Shown here: in pieces, positions 7,857 to 17,485 of the stretch | Numbering within the stretch: position 1 is the first letter of the stretch | Layout of the letters: each line of letters begins with the position of its first letter | Assembly (NCBI GenBank): GCA_002163085.1 | Contig: MAAJ01000006.1 | Location: 372,001-436,000, forward strand | Source: Methylophaga sp. 42_25_T18 | Lineage (GTDB): Bacteria > Pseudomonadota > Gammaproteobacteria > Nitrosococcales > Methylophagaceae | DNA: 64,000 nucleotides | Reading direction: 5' to 3' | Translations under genes and position numbers: made by a program | The notes under the pieces: generated by a model | What the model was told of the DNA's origin: nothing | The model's database searches: none | Seen by the model: the letters and a program-made list of their open reading frames with translations, nothing else

Positions 7857-10828
7857 GCCGGCAAGACAACACTAATCGCATCACTTGATTGATCTAAGGT
7901 TAATGTTTGTCCCGCATTGACTGTAATTGATGCAAGAGAATTAGCTGCTGTACCTAAAACAGCATCGGTATTGTAATTACCACTGAAAACTAAGGCTCCA
8001 TCACCATCTGTAGTACCTTGGATAGCACCTGTACCTTGATTATTGAGCGTTAACGTCGAGGCATTGCCAAGATTAATATTAGTTGCGTTCACTACACCTG
8101 AGCCAGATTGGGTAAACGTGTCACCAGCACCAATATTCAAGGTGGTGATCGCTAAAGTGCCGGCACTTTGACTAACAACGCCATTATTATTAAACGTTGT
8201 TACGTCACTATTTTGATCTAAGGTTAAAGTGCTACCGCCATTAACCGTCACTGATGCCAAAGTATTTGCTGCTGTTCCCAATGCTGCATCGGTATTGTAG
8301 TTTCCACTGAAAATCAGAGCACCATCACCATCATTGGTGCCTTGAATTGTTCCGCTACCCTGGTTGTTCAGCGTTAGCGTTGCGGCGTTACCAACATTGG
8401 TGGTGGTCGTATTTAATACACCTGTGCCAGTTTGCGTGAACGTATCACCTGCTCCAATATTTAAGGTGGTGATGTTTGCTGTACCAGCGCTTTGATTGAC
8501 GATGCCATTGTTATTAAATGTCGTAACGTCAGCATTTTGATCTAAAGTTATTGTTTGACCGGCATTGACTGTAATTGATGCTAATGTATTAGCCGCCGTT
8601 CCTAAAGCCGCATCCGTGTTGTAACTACCACTAAATACTAAGGCGCCTTGATTATCAGATGTACCTCGAATAGTTCCTGTACCTTGATTCAATAAGGTTA
8701 AAGTACTTCCTGCACCAATATTAGTCGTCGTCGTATTTAATACACCGGTACCTGTTTGAGTGACCGTTTCACCAGCAGCAATATTTAAAGTGGTGATGTT
8801 TGCCGTGCCCGCACTCTGGTTAATTGTTCCATTATTATTAAGTGTAGTGACGTCAGCATTTTGATCTAGAGTTAAAATTTGGCCTGCATTGATTGTCACA
8901 AAAGCCAAAGTATTAGCTGCTGTACCTAATACCGCATCCGTGTTGTAACTTCCAGAAAATACTACAGCACCTTGATTATCAGATGTGCCTTGAATAACAC
9001 CTGTACCTTGATTTAAGACGGTTAAGGTTCCGCCTAAACCAATATTTGTCGTTGTAATGTTAATAACACCAGTACCCGTTTGAGTAAATGTATCACCAGC
9101 ACCTACATTTAAAGTAGTGGCGGCCAATGTGCCAGCACTTTGATTAACGGTGCCATTATTATTAAAGGTGGTGACATCTGAATTTTGATCTAAGATTAAA
9201 GTGCTTCCACCATTAACCGTCACTGATGCCAAAGTATTTGCTGCTGTTCCCAATGCTGCATCGGTATTGTAGTTTCCACTGAAAATCAGAGCACCATCAC
9301 CATCATTGGTGCCTTGAATTGTTCCGGTACCTTGATTGTTCAACGTTAGCGTTGCAGCGTTTCCTACATTGGTAGTCGTCGTATTTAAAACACCACTACC
9401 TGATTGCGTATAAGTATCGCCATCACCGATATTTAAGGTTGTTATATTGGCAGTACCGGCACTTTGATTGACTGTGCCATTGTTATTAAACGTGGTGACA
9501 TCTGCATTTTGATCTAAACTTAAAGTGCTACCACCATTAACAGTCACTGATGCTAGGGTATTAGCCGCTGTACCTAACACAGAATCCGTATTGTAATTGC
9601 CACTGAAGACCAAGGCACCTTGATTATCAGCAGTACCTTGAATAATACCGGTGCCTTGATTGTTCAGAGTTAATGTCGCGCCATTACCAACATTGGTGGT
9701 GGTCGTATTTAATACACCACTACCTGTTTGAGTGTATGTATCGCTATCGCCTATATTTAAAGTGGTGATATTCGCAGTACCCGCACTCTGGTTAACCGTA
9801 CTATTGTTATTGAATGTAGTAGCGTTAAATGTACCCGCTCCAGTCATATTAACTGTCGCGATAAGGCTATCAAATGTGGTGACTGTCACAGAGTCACCAC
9901 CGCCCGTATTAATCGAGACGGCTGTTGTATTTGCTCCAAGATCCAAAGTGCCTAACAAAGATCCAGTTGTTAACGTCACTGAATGTGCAGCGCCATCTCC
10001 TAAATCAACGTTGCCATTGATGGTTGCGCCATCTAGAGTAAACGTATTAGCGGTGGTGCCATTGAGAGTGATGTTACCGGTAATGCTACCGCCGGTGAGG
10101 GTGAGGCTATGTGCGCCATCAGCCGTTGAAAAAATATCACCTGCGATAGAACCAGCTGTTTGACTAATGGTTAATACACCTGCTGTAGAATGATCAATTC
10201 TACCAGTTATGGTTCCGCTGTTTGTTAAGGTAAAGTCTGCTTCGGCATCAACTGCCGAACCACCTCCACCGATTACAGTTCCGCCATTATTAACAAAACC
10301 ATTACCGGCGCCAGTCATTGCTACATCAGCATTGATTGCTGTACCCGAAGCAGAAGATATCGTGCCTGTATTTGTAAAGTCTTGAGTCGTTTGAGCTTCT
10401 GTATCTATTCTAAGACCGTCACCTGTTGAGGTGTTTTGTATGGTACCTGCATTCGTAAGTGCGTTATCTTGGTCTTCTTGCAAATAGAATGCTGCGCTAG
10501 CACCACCTGAGGACTCAACAACACTACCATTGCTAAACGCTGTTAGCTCTGCATTGTTTAATATATGCAATCCATGGCCAGCTGAAGTAACCGTACCAGT
10601 TATAGTCAATGTACCATTTGCACCATTGGTATCATTCACCTCAATCGCATCACCAGCATTATCACTGAAAGCACCTTGGCTATGGTTTGCGGGTGCAATA
10701 ATAGTATTCAGAGATGCCGCACTGTTATCGCTATCAATAACAATATCAGCGACAGCAACATTTACCGACAACAAGGTTGTTGTAGTAAACATTAAGGCTC
10801 GTTTAATGTTCGCCGTTAAGGTGTTCAT
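7853..10828 (-). CDS. autotransporter passenger with tandem repeats (frame-broken 5' part)
   Basis: About 991 residues from ATG 10828, chosen because it gives a clean signal peptide (basic start, TTTTLLSVNVAVA/D); the open frame reaches further upstream through a hydrophobic stretch without a good ribosome site. The mature part is a Thr/Asn/Gly/Ser-rich beta-helical passenger. After ~340 residues it becomes six consecutive 108-residue repeats (QSAGT...TTLNIG...FSGNYNTD...LGTAANTLASVTVN...DQNSDVTTFNNNG). The frame stops in the last codon of repeat six, immediately before the beta-barrel region in another frame. Likely an adhesin or surface protein. It may be non-functional here, or the break may be a sequencing or assembly error. 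Confidence 0.85.
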   Translation of the reverse strand: MNTLTANIKRALMFTTTTLLSVNVAVADIVIDSDNSAASLNTIIAPANHSQGAFSDNAGDAIEVNDTNGANGTLTITGTVTSAGHGLHILNNAELTAFSNGSVVESSGGASAAFYLQEDQDNALTNAGTIQNTSTGDGLRIDTEAQTTQDFTNTGTISSASGTAINADVAMTGAGNGFVNNGGTVIGGGGSAVDAEADFTLTNSGTITGRIDHSTAGVLTISQTAGSIAGDIFSTADGAHSLTLTGGSITGNITLNGTTANTFTLDGATINGNVDLGDGAAHSVTLTTGSLLGTLDLGANTTAVSINTGGGDSVTVTTFDSLIATVNMTGAGTFNATTFNNNSTVNQSAGTANITTLNIGDSDTYTQTGSGVLNTTTTNVGNGATLTLNNQGTGIIQGTADNQGALVFSGNYNTDSVLGTAANTLASVTVNGGSTLSLDQNADVTTFNNNGTVNQSAGTANITTLNIGDGDTYTQSGSGVLNTTTTNVGNAATLTLNNQGTGTIQGTNDGDGALIFSGNYNTDAALGTAANTLASVTVNGGSTLILDQNSDVTTFNNNGTVNQSAGTLAATTLNVGAGDTFTQTGTGVINITTTNIGLGGTLTVLNQGTGVIQGTSDNQGAVVFSGSYNTDAVLGTAANTLAFVTINAGQILTLDQNADVTTLNNNGTINQSAGTANITTLNIAAGETVTQTGTGVLNTTTTNIGAGSTLTLLNQGTGTIRGTSDNQGALVFSGSYNTDAALGTAANTLASITVNAGQTITLDQNADVTTFNNNGIVNQSAGTANITTLNIGAGDTFTQTGTGVLNTTTTNVGNAATLTLNNQGSGTIQGTNDGDGALIFSGNYNTDAALGTAANTLASVTVNGGSTLTLDQNSDVTTFNNNGVVSQSAGTLAITTLNIGAGDTFTQSGSGVVNATNINLGNASTLTLNNQGTGAIQGTTDGDGALVFSGNYNTDAVLGTAANSLASITVNAGQTLTLDQSSDAISVVLPA
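7856..9799 (-). repeat. six tandem 324-nt coding repeats
   Basis: The passenger contains exactly six 108-codon units (6 x 324 nt). Unit starts were located from TVNQSAG at 9799 and the next at 9475, and the sixth ends at 7856. Units two and five are nearly identical over about half their length (IFSGNYNTDAALG, GTNDGDGAL), while the last eight residues of unit six diverge. Such arrays expand or contract by recombination and are prone to collapse during assembly. Confidence 0.93.
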
Positions 10829-11108
10829 TTTACAAAAGCCATGCTGAGTTGATGAAGCAGTTAATCCCATGAATAAATATTGGTCCCAAACAATTACTAT
10901 TAACAATAAGAATAGGGGCAAAGTAGCAAACTTTAAGCCAACTGCGAACACATTAACACAAGCCATTGTAATTAATGACATTAACAACAAAAACTTATAG
11001 CATTAAATCTAGGTATTATTTCCATTTTTTTAACCGTCAGTAAACTGCCACCTTATTAATTTTTAAATTTATACTGACGACTTAGTAGATATTACTGATA
11101 ATGAAATA

Positions 11109-11942
11109 ATGAAAGTCATCACCACCTTTTTAGTGTTAATGTTTTTAGTTGGCTGTAGCCATTCCTCGCCAGCTAAGCGACTGGCTAGTGCAGAGCAGCT
11201 GGCGAATGAAAATGAATGGCATCAAATAATTTTCAAAACAAGTTTATTTGACTTAGTCAGTTATGTTCCAGAAAACACGATACTTAACACCGTGTTAACG
11301 GTCTACATCGAAGGGGATGGCTTTGCTTGGCGCACATCGCGACAACCGTCTTCAGATCCCACGCCTCATAACCCAGTTGCTTTAAAGCTGGCTTTGAAAC
11401 ACCAAAACGGTGCTGCAGCATACCTAGCCCGACCATGTCAGTATCACCAAGAGCTAAACGAAACTCGACTATGCAATCAAAGTTATTGGACAAAAAAACG
11501 CTATGCAGAAGAAGTGATTTCAGCAAGTGAGCAAGCACTTACACAGCTTAAAAACAAGTATCAGGCTAATAAGTTAATCTTAGTAGGCTATTCCGGCGGT
11601 GCAGCTGTCGCAGCTTTATTAGCCGCTCAACGCGATGATGTAAAAAAGTTAATAACCGTGGCAGGTAACCTTGATCATCAGGCATGGACTGAGTTTCATA
11701 ATGTTACGCCACTCGCTGACTCGCTGAACCCAGTTGATTATTTAGAGCAATTACAAGATATTCCACAACTTCATTTTGTGGGTGAACATGACCAAAATAT
11801 TCCACCAAAATTAGCTCAAGACTTTATTGCCAACTATGATTCAGCAAAGTTTGCTAAAGTCATAGTTGTAACAGATCAATCACATAGTTGTTGTTGGCAG
11901 GAAATATGGCCAAAACTGATTTTAGATAACAATATTTTTTGA
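11109..11942 (+). CDS. alpha/beta hydrolase lipoprotein
   Basis: A 277-residue protein with a lipoprotein signal peptide (lipobox LVGC, Cys at ~16). It has an alpha/beta-hydrolase core: the oxyanion-side strand VYIEGDGFAWR (~59-69), nucleophile elbow GYSGGAA with Ser at about residue 161, a probable Asp in FVGEHDQNIP, and a late His in DQSHSCCW. The substrate cannot be read from the sequence; esterase or lipase-like activity is the usual role. It is followed after 37 nt by an exported hypothetical protein on the same strand, possibly the same transcript. Confidence 0.75.
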   Translation: MKVITTFLVLMFLVGCSHSSPAKRLASAEQLANENEWHQIIFKTSLFDLVSYVPENTILNTVLTVYIEGDGFAWRTSRQPSSDPTPHNPVALKLALKHQNGAAAYLARPCQYHQELNETRLCNQSYWTKKRYAEEVISASEQALTQLKNKYQANKLILVGYSGGAAVAALLAAQRDDVKKLITVAGNLDHQAWTEFHNVTPLADSLNPVDYLEQLQDIPQLHFVGEHDQNIPPKLAQDFIANYDSAKFAKVIVVTDQSHSCCWQEIWPKLILDNNIF

Positions 11943-11979
11943 ATAACCAAAGCTCTTCTAATGAAAGGCAGGCGACTCA

Positions 11980-12459
11980 ATGAGAAATATAGTTAAGCTA
12001 TTTTTAACCACATTCTTGATAACGACATCCAGTGTCGCAGCGGCTTTAGATGATAAATCAGATACGCAGTTCAGTATCTATGAAATCGTGAAAAGCTATT
12101 ATAGTTTTGATATCTGCATTCCTAAAAAAGATGGAATAACACCATCTATTACGATAGTTTATTGGGATGGAATTAAAAATGTACTATCTGTACATCCAGA
12201 ATCTCGCGAATATAACCAAACGTGGTTGCATTCAAATGTTTTGTATCAAGCACATGACAAAACTAGGAAAATCAGTGTTTCCGTAGACTTTAATTTGGAT
12301 AATGGAGAACGCGTAAAAACAGAAAGTTATACTTTATCCACTGTGACCAGCGACTTCAAAACTAGAGGCTTAATCGTTTCTGCTGGTAAAGAATATGAGG
12401 GCTGCTCTATCCCTGATAGTTCAACATATGGCGAAGTTCATAGTTTTACTTCCGAGTAA
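11980..12459 (+). CDS. hypothetical exported protein
   Basis: 159 residues with a clear Sec signal peptide (KLFLTTFLITTSSVAAA/L, cleavage near residue 23). The mature part is ~135 residues, probably beta-rich, with two Cys (DICIPKKDG and EGCSIPDSS) that could form a disulfide. AAAGGCAGG precedes ATG. I do not recognise a family. It sits 37 nt after the lipoprotein hydrolase and may be co-transcribed with it. Confidence 0.6.
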   Translation: MRNIVKLFLTTFLITTSSVAAALDDKSDTQFSIYEIVKSYYSFDICIPKKDGITPSITIVYWDGIKNVLSVHPESREYNQTWLHSNVLYQAHDKTRKISVSVDFNLDNGERVKTESYTLSTVTSDFKTRGLIVSAGKEYEGCSIPDSSTYGEVHSFTSE

Positions 12460-12534
12460 GAAAATAATAGCTCTTCACTTGAATCAGCAAATATTTAAAA
12501 CTTAATCCACAATAATAAATCTGTCTTTTTTATA

Positions 12535-12923
12535 TTATTGGATCGGTATAACTACTGCTACGCCTTTTTCTTTAAGGCTAAACACAAGAAATTTAGCAGT
12601 TTGACTATCACTGGCATTTTTGGAAACAACATGCACATCTTTGGGTGATTCATAAAATGTCTGGCCAGCTTTCAATTCAACGGGATCTCCGCCAGCTACC
12701 TGCATGATGACTGCCCCTTCTAGCACATAGACAAACGTATGTGCATCATGTTTATGTGCTGTTGAACTTGCTCCAGGGGCATATTCAACCGTTAAAACTA
12801 AACCTTCTTTATTCTTCAAGTCAGCTAAATTTTGTTGCATAAGCAGGGTCACATCTGCTGGGACAGCATCGATGAGAAAAACAGTAATCCTATGTTTGTC
12901 AGTATGGCGAGTTTTGTAGTCAT
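12535..12923 (-). pseudogene. secreted cupin, reading frame broken after signal peptide
   Basis: ATG at 12923, preceded by AGGAG, opens a signal peptide (MTTKLAILTNIGLLFFSS) whose frame ends at TGA 12849-12851. The adjacent frame continues as AVPADVTLLMQQNLADL and then a single-domain cupin: EYAPGASSTAHKHDAHTFVY carries the metal-binding His residues, followed by LKAGQTFYESPKDVHVV. Joining the two frames near 12870 restores an ordinary exported cupin of ~129 residues cleaved at VPA/D. As it stands only the unexported part (GTG 12852 to 12535, 105 residues) could be made. Either a real one-base loss or a sequencing error. Confidence 0.75.
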
Positions 12924-13015
12924 AGTTATCACTCCTATAAAATCAATATTTTGATTACGGAGTGATAATAGAATTTAACTTGAATACGGTATTGTAAATT
13001 TCCGACAGTGATTGA

Positions 13016-14482
13016 TTAATCTAATTCTAAGGAATCCCAAATCTCATCGATTCGCGCCACGACAGCAGGATCACGTTCAATAGGTCGCCCCCATTCACGA
13101 TCGGTTTCACCTGGCATTTTATTAGTGGCATCCATACCCATCTTAGAACCTAAACCAGAAACAGGAGAAGCAAAATCAAGATAATCAATCGGCGTATTTT
13201 CAATGATGGTGGTATCGCGTGCAGGATCCATGCGGGTGGTGATCGCCCAGATCACATCGTTCCAATCACGCACATCGACATCATCATCCACTACGATGAC
13301 AAATTTGGTGTACATAAACTGTCGAAGGAATGACCATATACCCATCATCACGCGTTTAGCATGACCAGGATATTGTTTTTTCATGCTGACCACGGCCATA
13401 CGATAGGAGCAGCCTTCTGGCGGCAAATAAAAATCCACAATTTCTGGGAATTGTTTTTGCAAAATTGGTACAAATACTTCGTTTAACGCCACCCCTAAAA
13501 TAGCGGGTTCATCCGGTGGTCGGCCAGTATAGGTGCTGTGATAAATCGGATTTTTTCTCTGGGTAATGCGTTCCACGGTAAACACGGGGAATTGATCAAC
13601 TTCATTGTAATAACCGGTGTGATCGCCATAGGGACCTTCATCGGCCATATCATCCGGATAAATCACACCTTCCAATACAATCTCAGCGCTGGCCGGCACC
13701 TGTAGGTCATTACCAATACATTTTACTAATTCAGTTTTTGAACCGCGCAACAAACCAGCAAAGGCATATTCAGACAAACTATCTGGTATTGGCGTTACCG
13801 CCGCTAATATAGTCGCTGGATCACACCCTAAAACCACACTCACCGGAAACGGTTCGCCCGGATGTGTTTGTTGCCATTCTTTAAAGTCTAAAGCGCCACC
13901 ACGATGAGATAACCACCGCATAATCAGTCGGTTTTTGCCGATGACTTGCTGACGATAGATGCCCATATTCTGGCGTTCTTTATGTGGTCCTTTGGTGACC
14001 ACTAAACCCCATGTGATCAAGGGTGCCGCATCTTCTGGCCAGCAAAGTTGAATCGGATATTGGCTTAAATCAACTTCATCACCCTCAATTACTTGTTGCT
14101 GACACGCTGCCGACTTCACTACTTTGGGTGCCATATTGAGCACTTGTTTGAAGATGGGCATTTTCTGCCACGCATCTTTCAGGCCCTTAGGTGGTTCAGG
14201 TTCTTTTAAAAAGGCTAATAACTTGCCCACTTCACGTAAGGCCTCAACCGATTCTTCGCCCATGCCCATCGCTACCCGATCCGGTGTACCAAATAAATTG
14301 GCTAAAACGGGCATGTCATAACCTTTGGGATTTTCGAATAATAAAGCGGGGCCGGCAGCGCGTAATACGCGATCACTGATTTCGGTCATCTCAAGAACAG
14401 GATCAACTTCAGCAGTGATACGTTTCAATTCACCCTTTTCTTCAAGATGGGCAATAAAATCCCTTAGATCTGTATATTTCAC
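13016..14482 (-). CDS. ubiD: 4-hydroxy-3-polyprenylbenzoate decarboxylase UbiD
   Basis: A 488-residue member of the UbiD decarboxylase family, the prenyl-FMN-dependent enzyme that removes the carboxyl group from 3-polyprenyl-4-hydroxybenzoate in ubiquinone synthesis. Visible signatures are [19 protein letters not shown] (~46-64), [18 protein letters not shown] with the cofactor-binding Arg/Asn, and [13 protein letters not shown] (~290) with the catalytic Glu/Asp region. Its length fits E. coli UbiD. It follows prlC on the same strand after 18 nt. The partner prenyltransferase ubiX is not in the window. Confidence 0.95.
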   Translation of the reverse strand: MKYTDLRDFIAHLEEKGELKRITAEVDPVLEMTEISDRVLRAAGPALLFENPKGYDMPVLANLFGTPDRVAMGMGEESVEALREVGKLLAFLKEPEPPKGLKDAWQKMPIFKQVLNMAPKVVKSAACQQQVIEGDEVDLSQYPIQLCWPEDAAPLITWGLVVTKGPHKERQNMGIYRQQVIGKNRLIMRWLSHRGGALDFKEWQQTHPGEPFPVSVVLGCDPATILAAVTPIPDSLSEYAFAGLLRGSKTELVKCIGNDLQVPASAEIVLEGVIYPDDMADEGPYGDHTGYYNEVDQFPVFTVERITQRKNPIYHSTYTGRPPDEPAILGVALNEVFVPILQKQFPEIVDFYLPPEGCSYRMAVVSMKKQYPGHAKRVMMGIWSFLRQFMYTKFVIVVDDDVDVRDWNDVIWAITTRMDPARDTTIIENTPIDYLDFASPVSGLGSKMGMDATNKMPGETDREWGRPIERDPAVVARIDEIWDSLELD

Positions 14483-14500
14483 AGTCAGTGATGCCCTTAA

Positions 14501-16540
14501 TTATGCTGCTATGCCAGTATGTCTAAGTAAGGCATCTATTTCTGGTTTACGGCCTCGGAACTCAATAAATAAATCCATCGGCTCACGTGAACCACCTTGT
14601 TCTAGGATTGATTGTAAAAACTCGATGCCGGTATTACGATCAAATATGCCTTTTTCTTCAAACTTGGAGAACGCATCTGCCGATAATACTTCTGCCCATT
14701 TATAGCTGTAATACCCTGCGGCATAACCGCCAGCAAAAATATGGGAAAAACTATGGGCAAAACGATTAAATGTAGGTGGCTTAACCACCGCTACTTGATC
14801 ACGTACTTCGGCTAATATTTTTTCTACTTGTTTGTCTTGAGTCGGATCAAATTCCAAATGAAGACGGAAATCAAATAACGAGAACTCCAACTGACGCACC
14901 ATCACCATGGCCGATTGAAAGTTACGCGCGGCAATCATTTTATCGAACAGATCTTGTGGCAATACGTCACCGGTTTCATAGTGGCCTGAAATCAAATCTA
15001 AGGCTTCACGTTCCCACGCCCAGTTTTCCATAAATTGACTTGGCAATTCAACGGCATCCCATGGCACACCATTAATGCCTGATACACCGGCATAATGAAT
15101 TTTTGTCAGCATATGGTGCAAACCATGGCCAAACTCATGGAATAAAGTGGTGACTTCATCATGAGTAAATAAAGCGGGTTGCTCACCCACCGGTTCTGAG
15201 AAGTTACAGGTTAAAAATGCCACTGGTGTTTGAATACCAGATTTAGTCTGACGACGCACCGCACATTCATCCATCCATGCACCGCCACGTTTATGATTAC
15301 GCGCATAAAGGTCTAAATAAAACTGACCTCGCAACTCACCTTCACCATCAAAAATATCAAAGAAACGTACATCTTTATGCCAGACATCAACATCTTTCCG
15401 TTCTTTAATATCTAAACCATAAAGACGATTCACCACTGCAAATAAACCTGCAACTACCTTATCTTCTGGAAAATAGGGTTTGAGTTCTTCTTGTGAAATT
15501 GAATAACGTTGCTGACGTAATTTTTCAGCAAAATAGGTCACATCCCACGCTTCTAACTCGCTCATGCCGGCTATTTCTTGGGTAAACGCTTTGAGTTCTT
15601 CGAACTCTTTTTCGGCTATTGGTCGCGAACGTGTGGCTAAATCCGTCAAAAAATCTAAAACTTGTTCAGGTGACTGTGCCATTTTTGTGGCTAGTGACCG
15701 TTCTGCATGATTGTCAAAACCAATCAATTCAGCCAATTCATGACGTAACTTTAAGATGTCCGCCATGATTTGAGTATTGTCCCACTCACCCGCATTAGGG
15801 CCTTGATCCGAAGCCTTAGTCGCAAAGGCGGTATACATTTCTTCACGGAAATCACGATCATCGGCATAAGACATCACCGGCATATAAGAGGGGAAATCTA
15901 AGGTAAATAACCAGCCTTCTAATTCATCACGCTTAGCAAATTGTGCCGCCATCGCCTTGGTTGATTCAGGTAAACCCGCTAATAGATTTTCATCGGTAAT
16001 ATGCTTTTTCCAAGCATGAGTAGCATCTAATAGATTCTCTTCAAATTTGGCCGTTAATTCTGTGAGTGATTGGGAGATCTTTTTATAACGATCTCGATCT
16101 TCCTGTGATAACTCAACCCCTGACAAGCGAAAATCACGTAAGGCATTATCAATGACTTTTTTCTGAGCGGTATCCAAGTCGTCATAGGCTGCACTATCGG
16201 CTAATGTTTTATAGGCTTTATATAAGTGTTCGTTTTGACCAAGCTCGGTACCAAACTCACTGAGTTTGGGTAGACATGCGTTATACGCTACCCGTAATTC
16301 TTCTGAATTCATCACCGAGTTTAAATGACTGACCGGCGACCACACTTGATCGATGCTGAAATCCAACTCTTCCATCGGCACCGCTAAACTTTGCCATGTC
16401 GGTTTTTCGATCTTTAGTAATAAATCATCAATAAAGATTTTTGCCTGTTCTAAAACATGATTTAACGCGGGCTCTACAAATTCTGGTTTGATGGCAGAAA
16501 AAGCGGGCAAGGTATGGGCTTGTAATAAAGGGTTAGTCAT
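14501..16540 (-). CDS. prlC: oligopeptidase A
   Basis: About 679 residues, M3-family zinc metallopeptidase. The active site FHEFGHGLHHML carries the HExGH-type motif (two His and the catalytic Glu), and the downstream Glu ligand lies in MENWAWE. The enzyme degrades peptides, including cleaved signal peptides, in the cytoplasm. I place the start at ATG 16540 (MTNPLLQAHTLP, the family's usual opening); GTG three codons earlier is possible. ubiD follows in the same direction. Confidence 0.95.
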   Translation of the reverse strand: MTNPLLQAHTLPAFSAIKPEFVEPALNHVLEQAKIFIDDLLLKIEKPTWQSLAVPMEELDFSIDQVWSPVSHLNSVMNSEELRVAYNACLPKLSEFGTELGQNEHLYKAYKTLADSAAYDDLDTAQKKVIDNALRDFRLSGVELSQEDRDRYKKISQSLTELTAKFEENLLDATHAWKKHITDENLLAGLPESTKAMAAQFAKRDELEGWLFTLDFPSYMPVMSYADDRDFREEMYTAFATKASDQGPNAGEWDNTQIMADILKLRHELAELIGFDNHAERSLATKMAQSPEQVLDFLTDLATRSRPIAEKEFEELKAFTQEIAGMSELEAWDVTYFAEKLRQQRYSISQEELKPYFPEDKVVAGLFAVVNRLYGLDIKERKDVDVWHKDVRFFDIFDGEGELRGQFYLDLYARNHKRGGAWMDECAVRRQTKSGIQTPVAFLTCNFSEPVGEQPALFTHDEVTTLFHEFGHGLHHMLTKIHYAGVSGINGVPWDAVELPSQFMENWAWEREALDLISGHYETGDVLPQDLFDKMIAARNFQSAMVMVRQLEFSLFDFRLHLEFDPTQDKQVEKILAEVRDQVAVVKPPTFNRFAHSFSHIFAGGYAAGYYSYKWAEVLSADAFSKFEEKGIFDRNTGIEFLQSILEQGGSREPMDLFIEFRGRKPEIDALLRHTGIAA

Positions 16541-16687
16541 TATCTTCACACTGTTTATAAATTTAGGTTGATTATACGTTAAGCATAATAGACAGGCTTA
16601 ATCGTCATATTACTGCAATAAAAAGTTCATCTTTTTGAAATAGTTATTCGTTACTGTGCACTCACCATACTAAGCAAAGAGTGCATT

Positions 16688-17485
16688 ATGCAAACAGAAC
16701 TTGGCTTGAATCAAACAATAAAAGTTCGTAGCGTCTGGATCTCAGACATACATTTAGGTTTTCGCGGTTGTAGCGCTGACTACCTACTTAACTTTCTTCA
16801 TCAGGTGGAATGTGACTATCTCTATTTGGTGGGGGATATTGTTGACGTTTGGGAAATGAAAAAACGTATGTTTTGGCCACAAACGCATAACAACGTTATC
16901 CGTACGATTCTGGGCAAAGCTAAACACGATACTAAAGTTATTTATATCCCTGGCAATCATGACGAAGTCTTACGTGATTTTGATGGTGCTGTTTTTGGCA
17001 ATGTCGAAATAAGGAATGAAGCCGTGCATACCACTGCCGATGGTAAAAAACTGCTTATTCTGCATGGCGATAAATTTGACAGCATCGTTAAAGTTTCACC
17101 TTTAATAGCTAAAGTAGGCAGCCGCCTTTATGACTATCTATTACGCGCCAACCGCTTAGTCAATTTCGTTCGCCGCAAATTGGGTTTTTCTTATTGGTCA
17201 TTGGCTGCGTTTTTAAAACACAAAGTTAAAAACGCCGTGCAATACATTAGTAACTTCGAAGAAGCGGTGGCTCACGAAGCTGCTCAACAAGGTGTTGATG
17301 GCGTAGTGTGTGGTCACATTCACCGAGCAGAGATCACGCAGATTAATGGCATTGATTATTTCAATTGCGGAGATTGGGTCGAAAGCTGTACGGCATTGAT
17401 TGAACGTGCCGACGGCTCGATGGAAATAATCAAATGGACCGATGTAAATAACCACGCCCCTTCTGTCATTGCTAAGGCGGCTTAG
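16688..17485 (+). CDS. LpxH-like UDP-2,3-diacylglucosamine diphosphatase family metallophosphoesterase
   Basis: 265 residues of the calcineurin-like phosphoesterase fold. Metal-binding motifs in order: SDIHLG (~19-24), LVGDIVDVWEMKKR (~45-58), PGNHDE (~90-95), LHGDKFD (~126-132) and CGHIHRAEI (~213-221). The set matches LpxH-like enzymes that cleave UDP-diacylglucosamine in lipid A synthesis, but paralogues of this longer type also act on other substrates. The stop codon directly abuts the ATG of a glycosyltransferase, so the pair is one transcription unit and could make or modify a glycolipid. The exact substrate is open. Confidence 0.8.
   Translation: MQTELGLNQTIKVRSVWISDIHLGFRGCSADYLLNFLHQVECDYLYLVGDIVDVWEMKKRMFWPQTHNNVIRTILGKAKHDTKVIYIPGNHDEVLRDFDGAVFGNVEIRNEAVHTTADGKKLLILHGDKFDSIVKVSPLIAKVGSRLYDYLLRANRLVNFVRRKLGFSYWSLAAFLKHKVKNAVQYISNFEEAVAHEAAQQGVDGVVCGHIHRAEITQINGIDYFNCGDWVESCTALIERADGSMEIIKWTDVNNHAPSVIAKAA

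Noticed and set aside
7850..7880. Programmed -1 frameshift in the autotransporter
   Set aside because: No X-XXY-YYZ slippery heptamer and no downstream pseudoknot were visible; an indel or sequencing error is simpler.
7856..9799. CRISPR-like array
   Set aside because: The repeat unit is 324 nt, contiguous, in frame and without spacers; it is a coding repeat.
9732..10847. Plus-strand open frames opposite the autotransporter passenger
   Set aside because: They are antisense to a repetitive, compositionally biased coding region, have no ribosome sites and give Val/Pro-rich chains without homology features.
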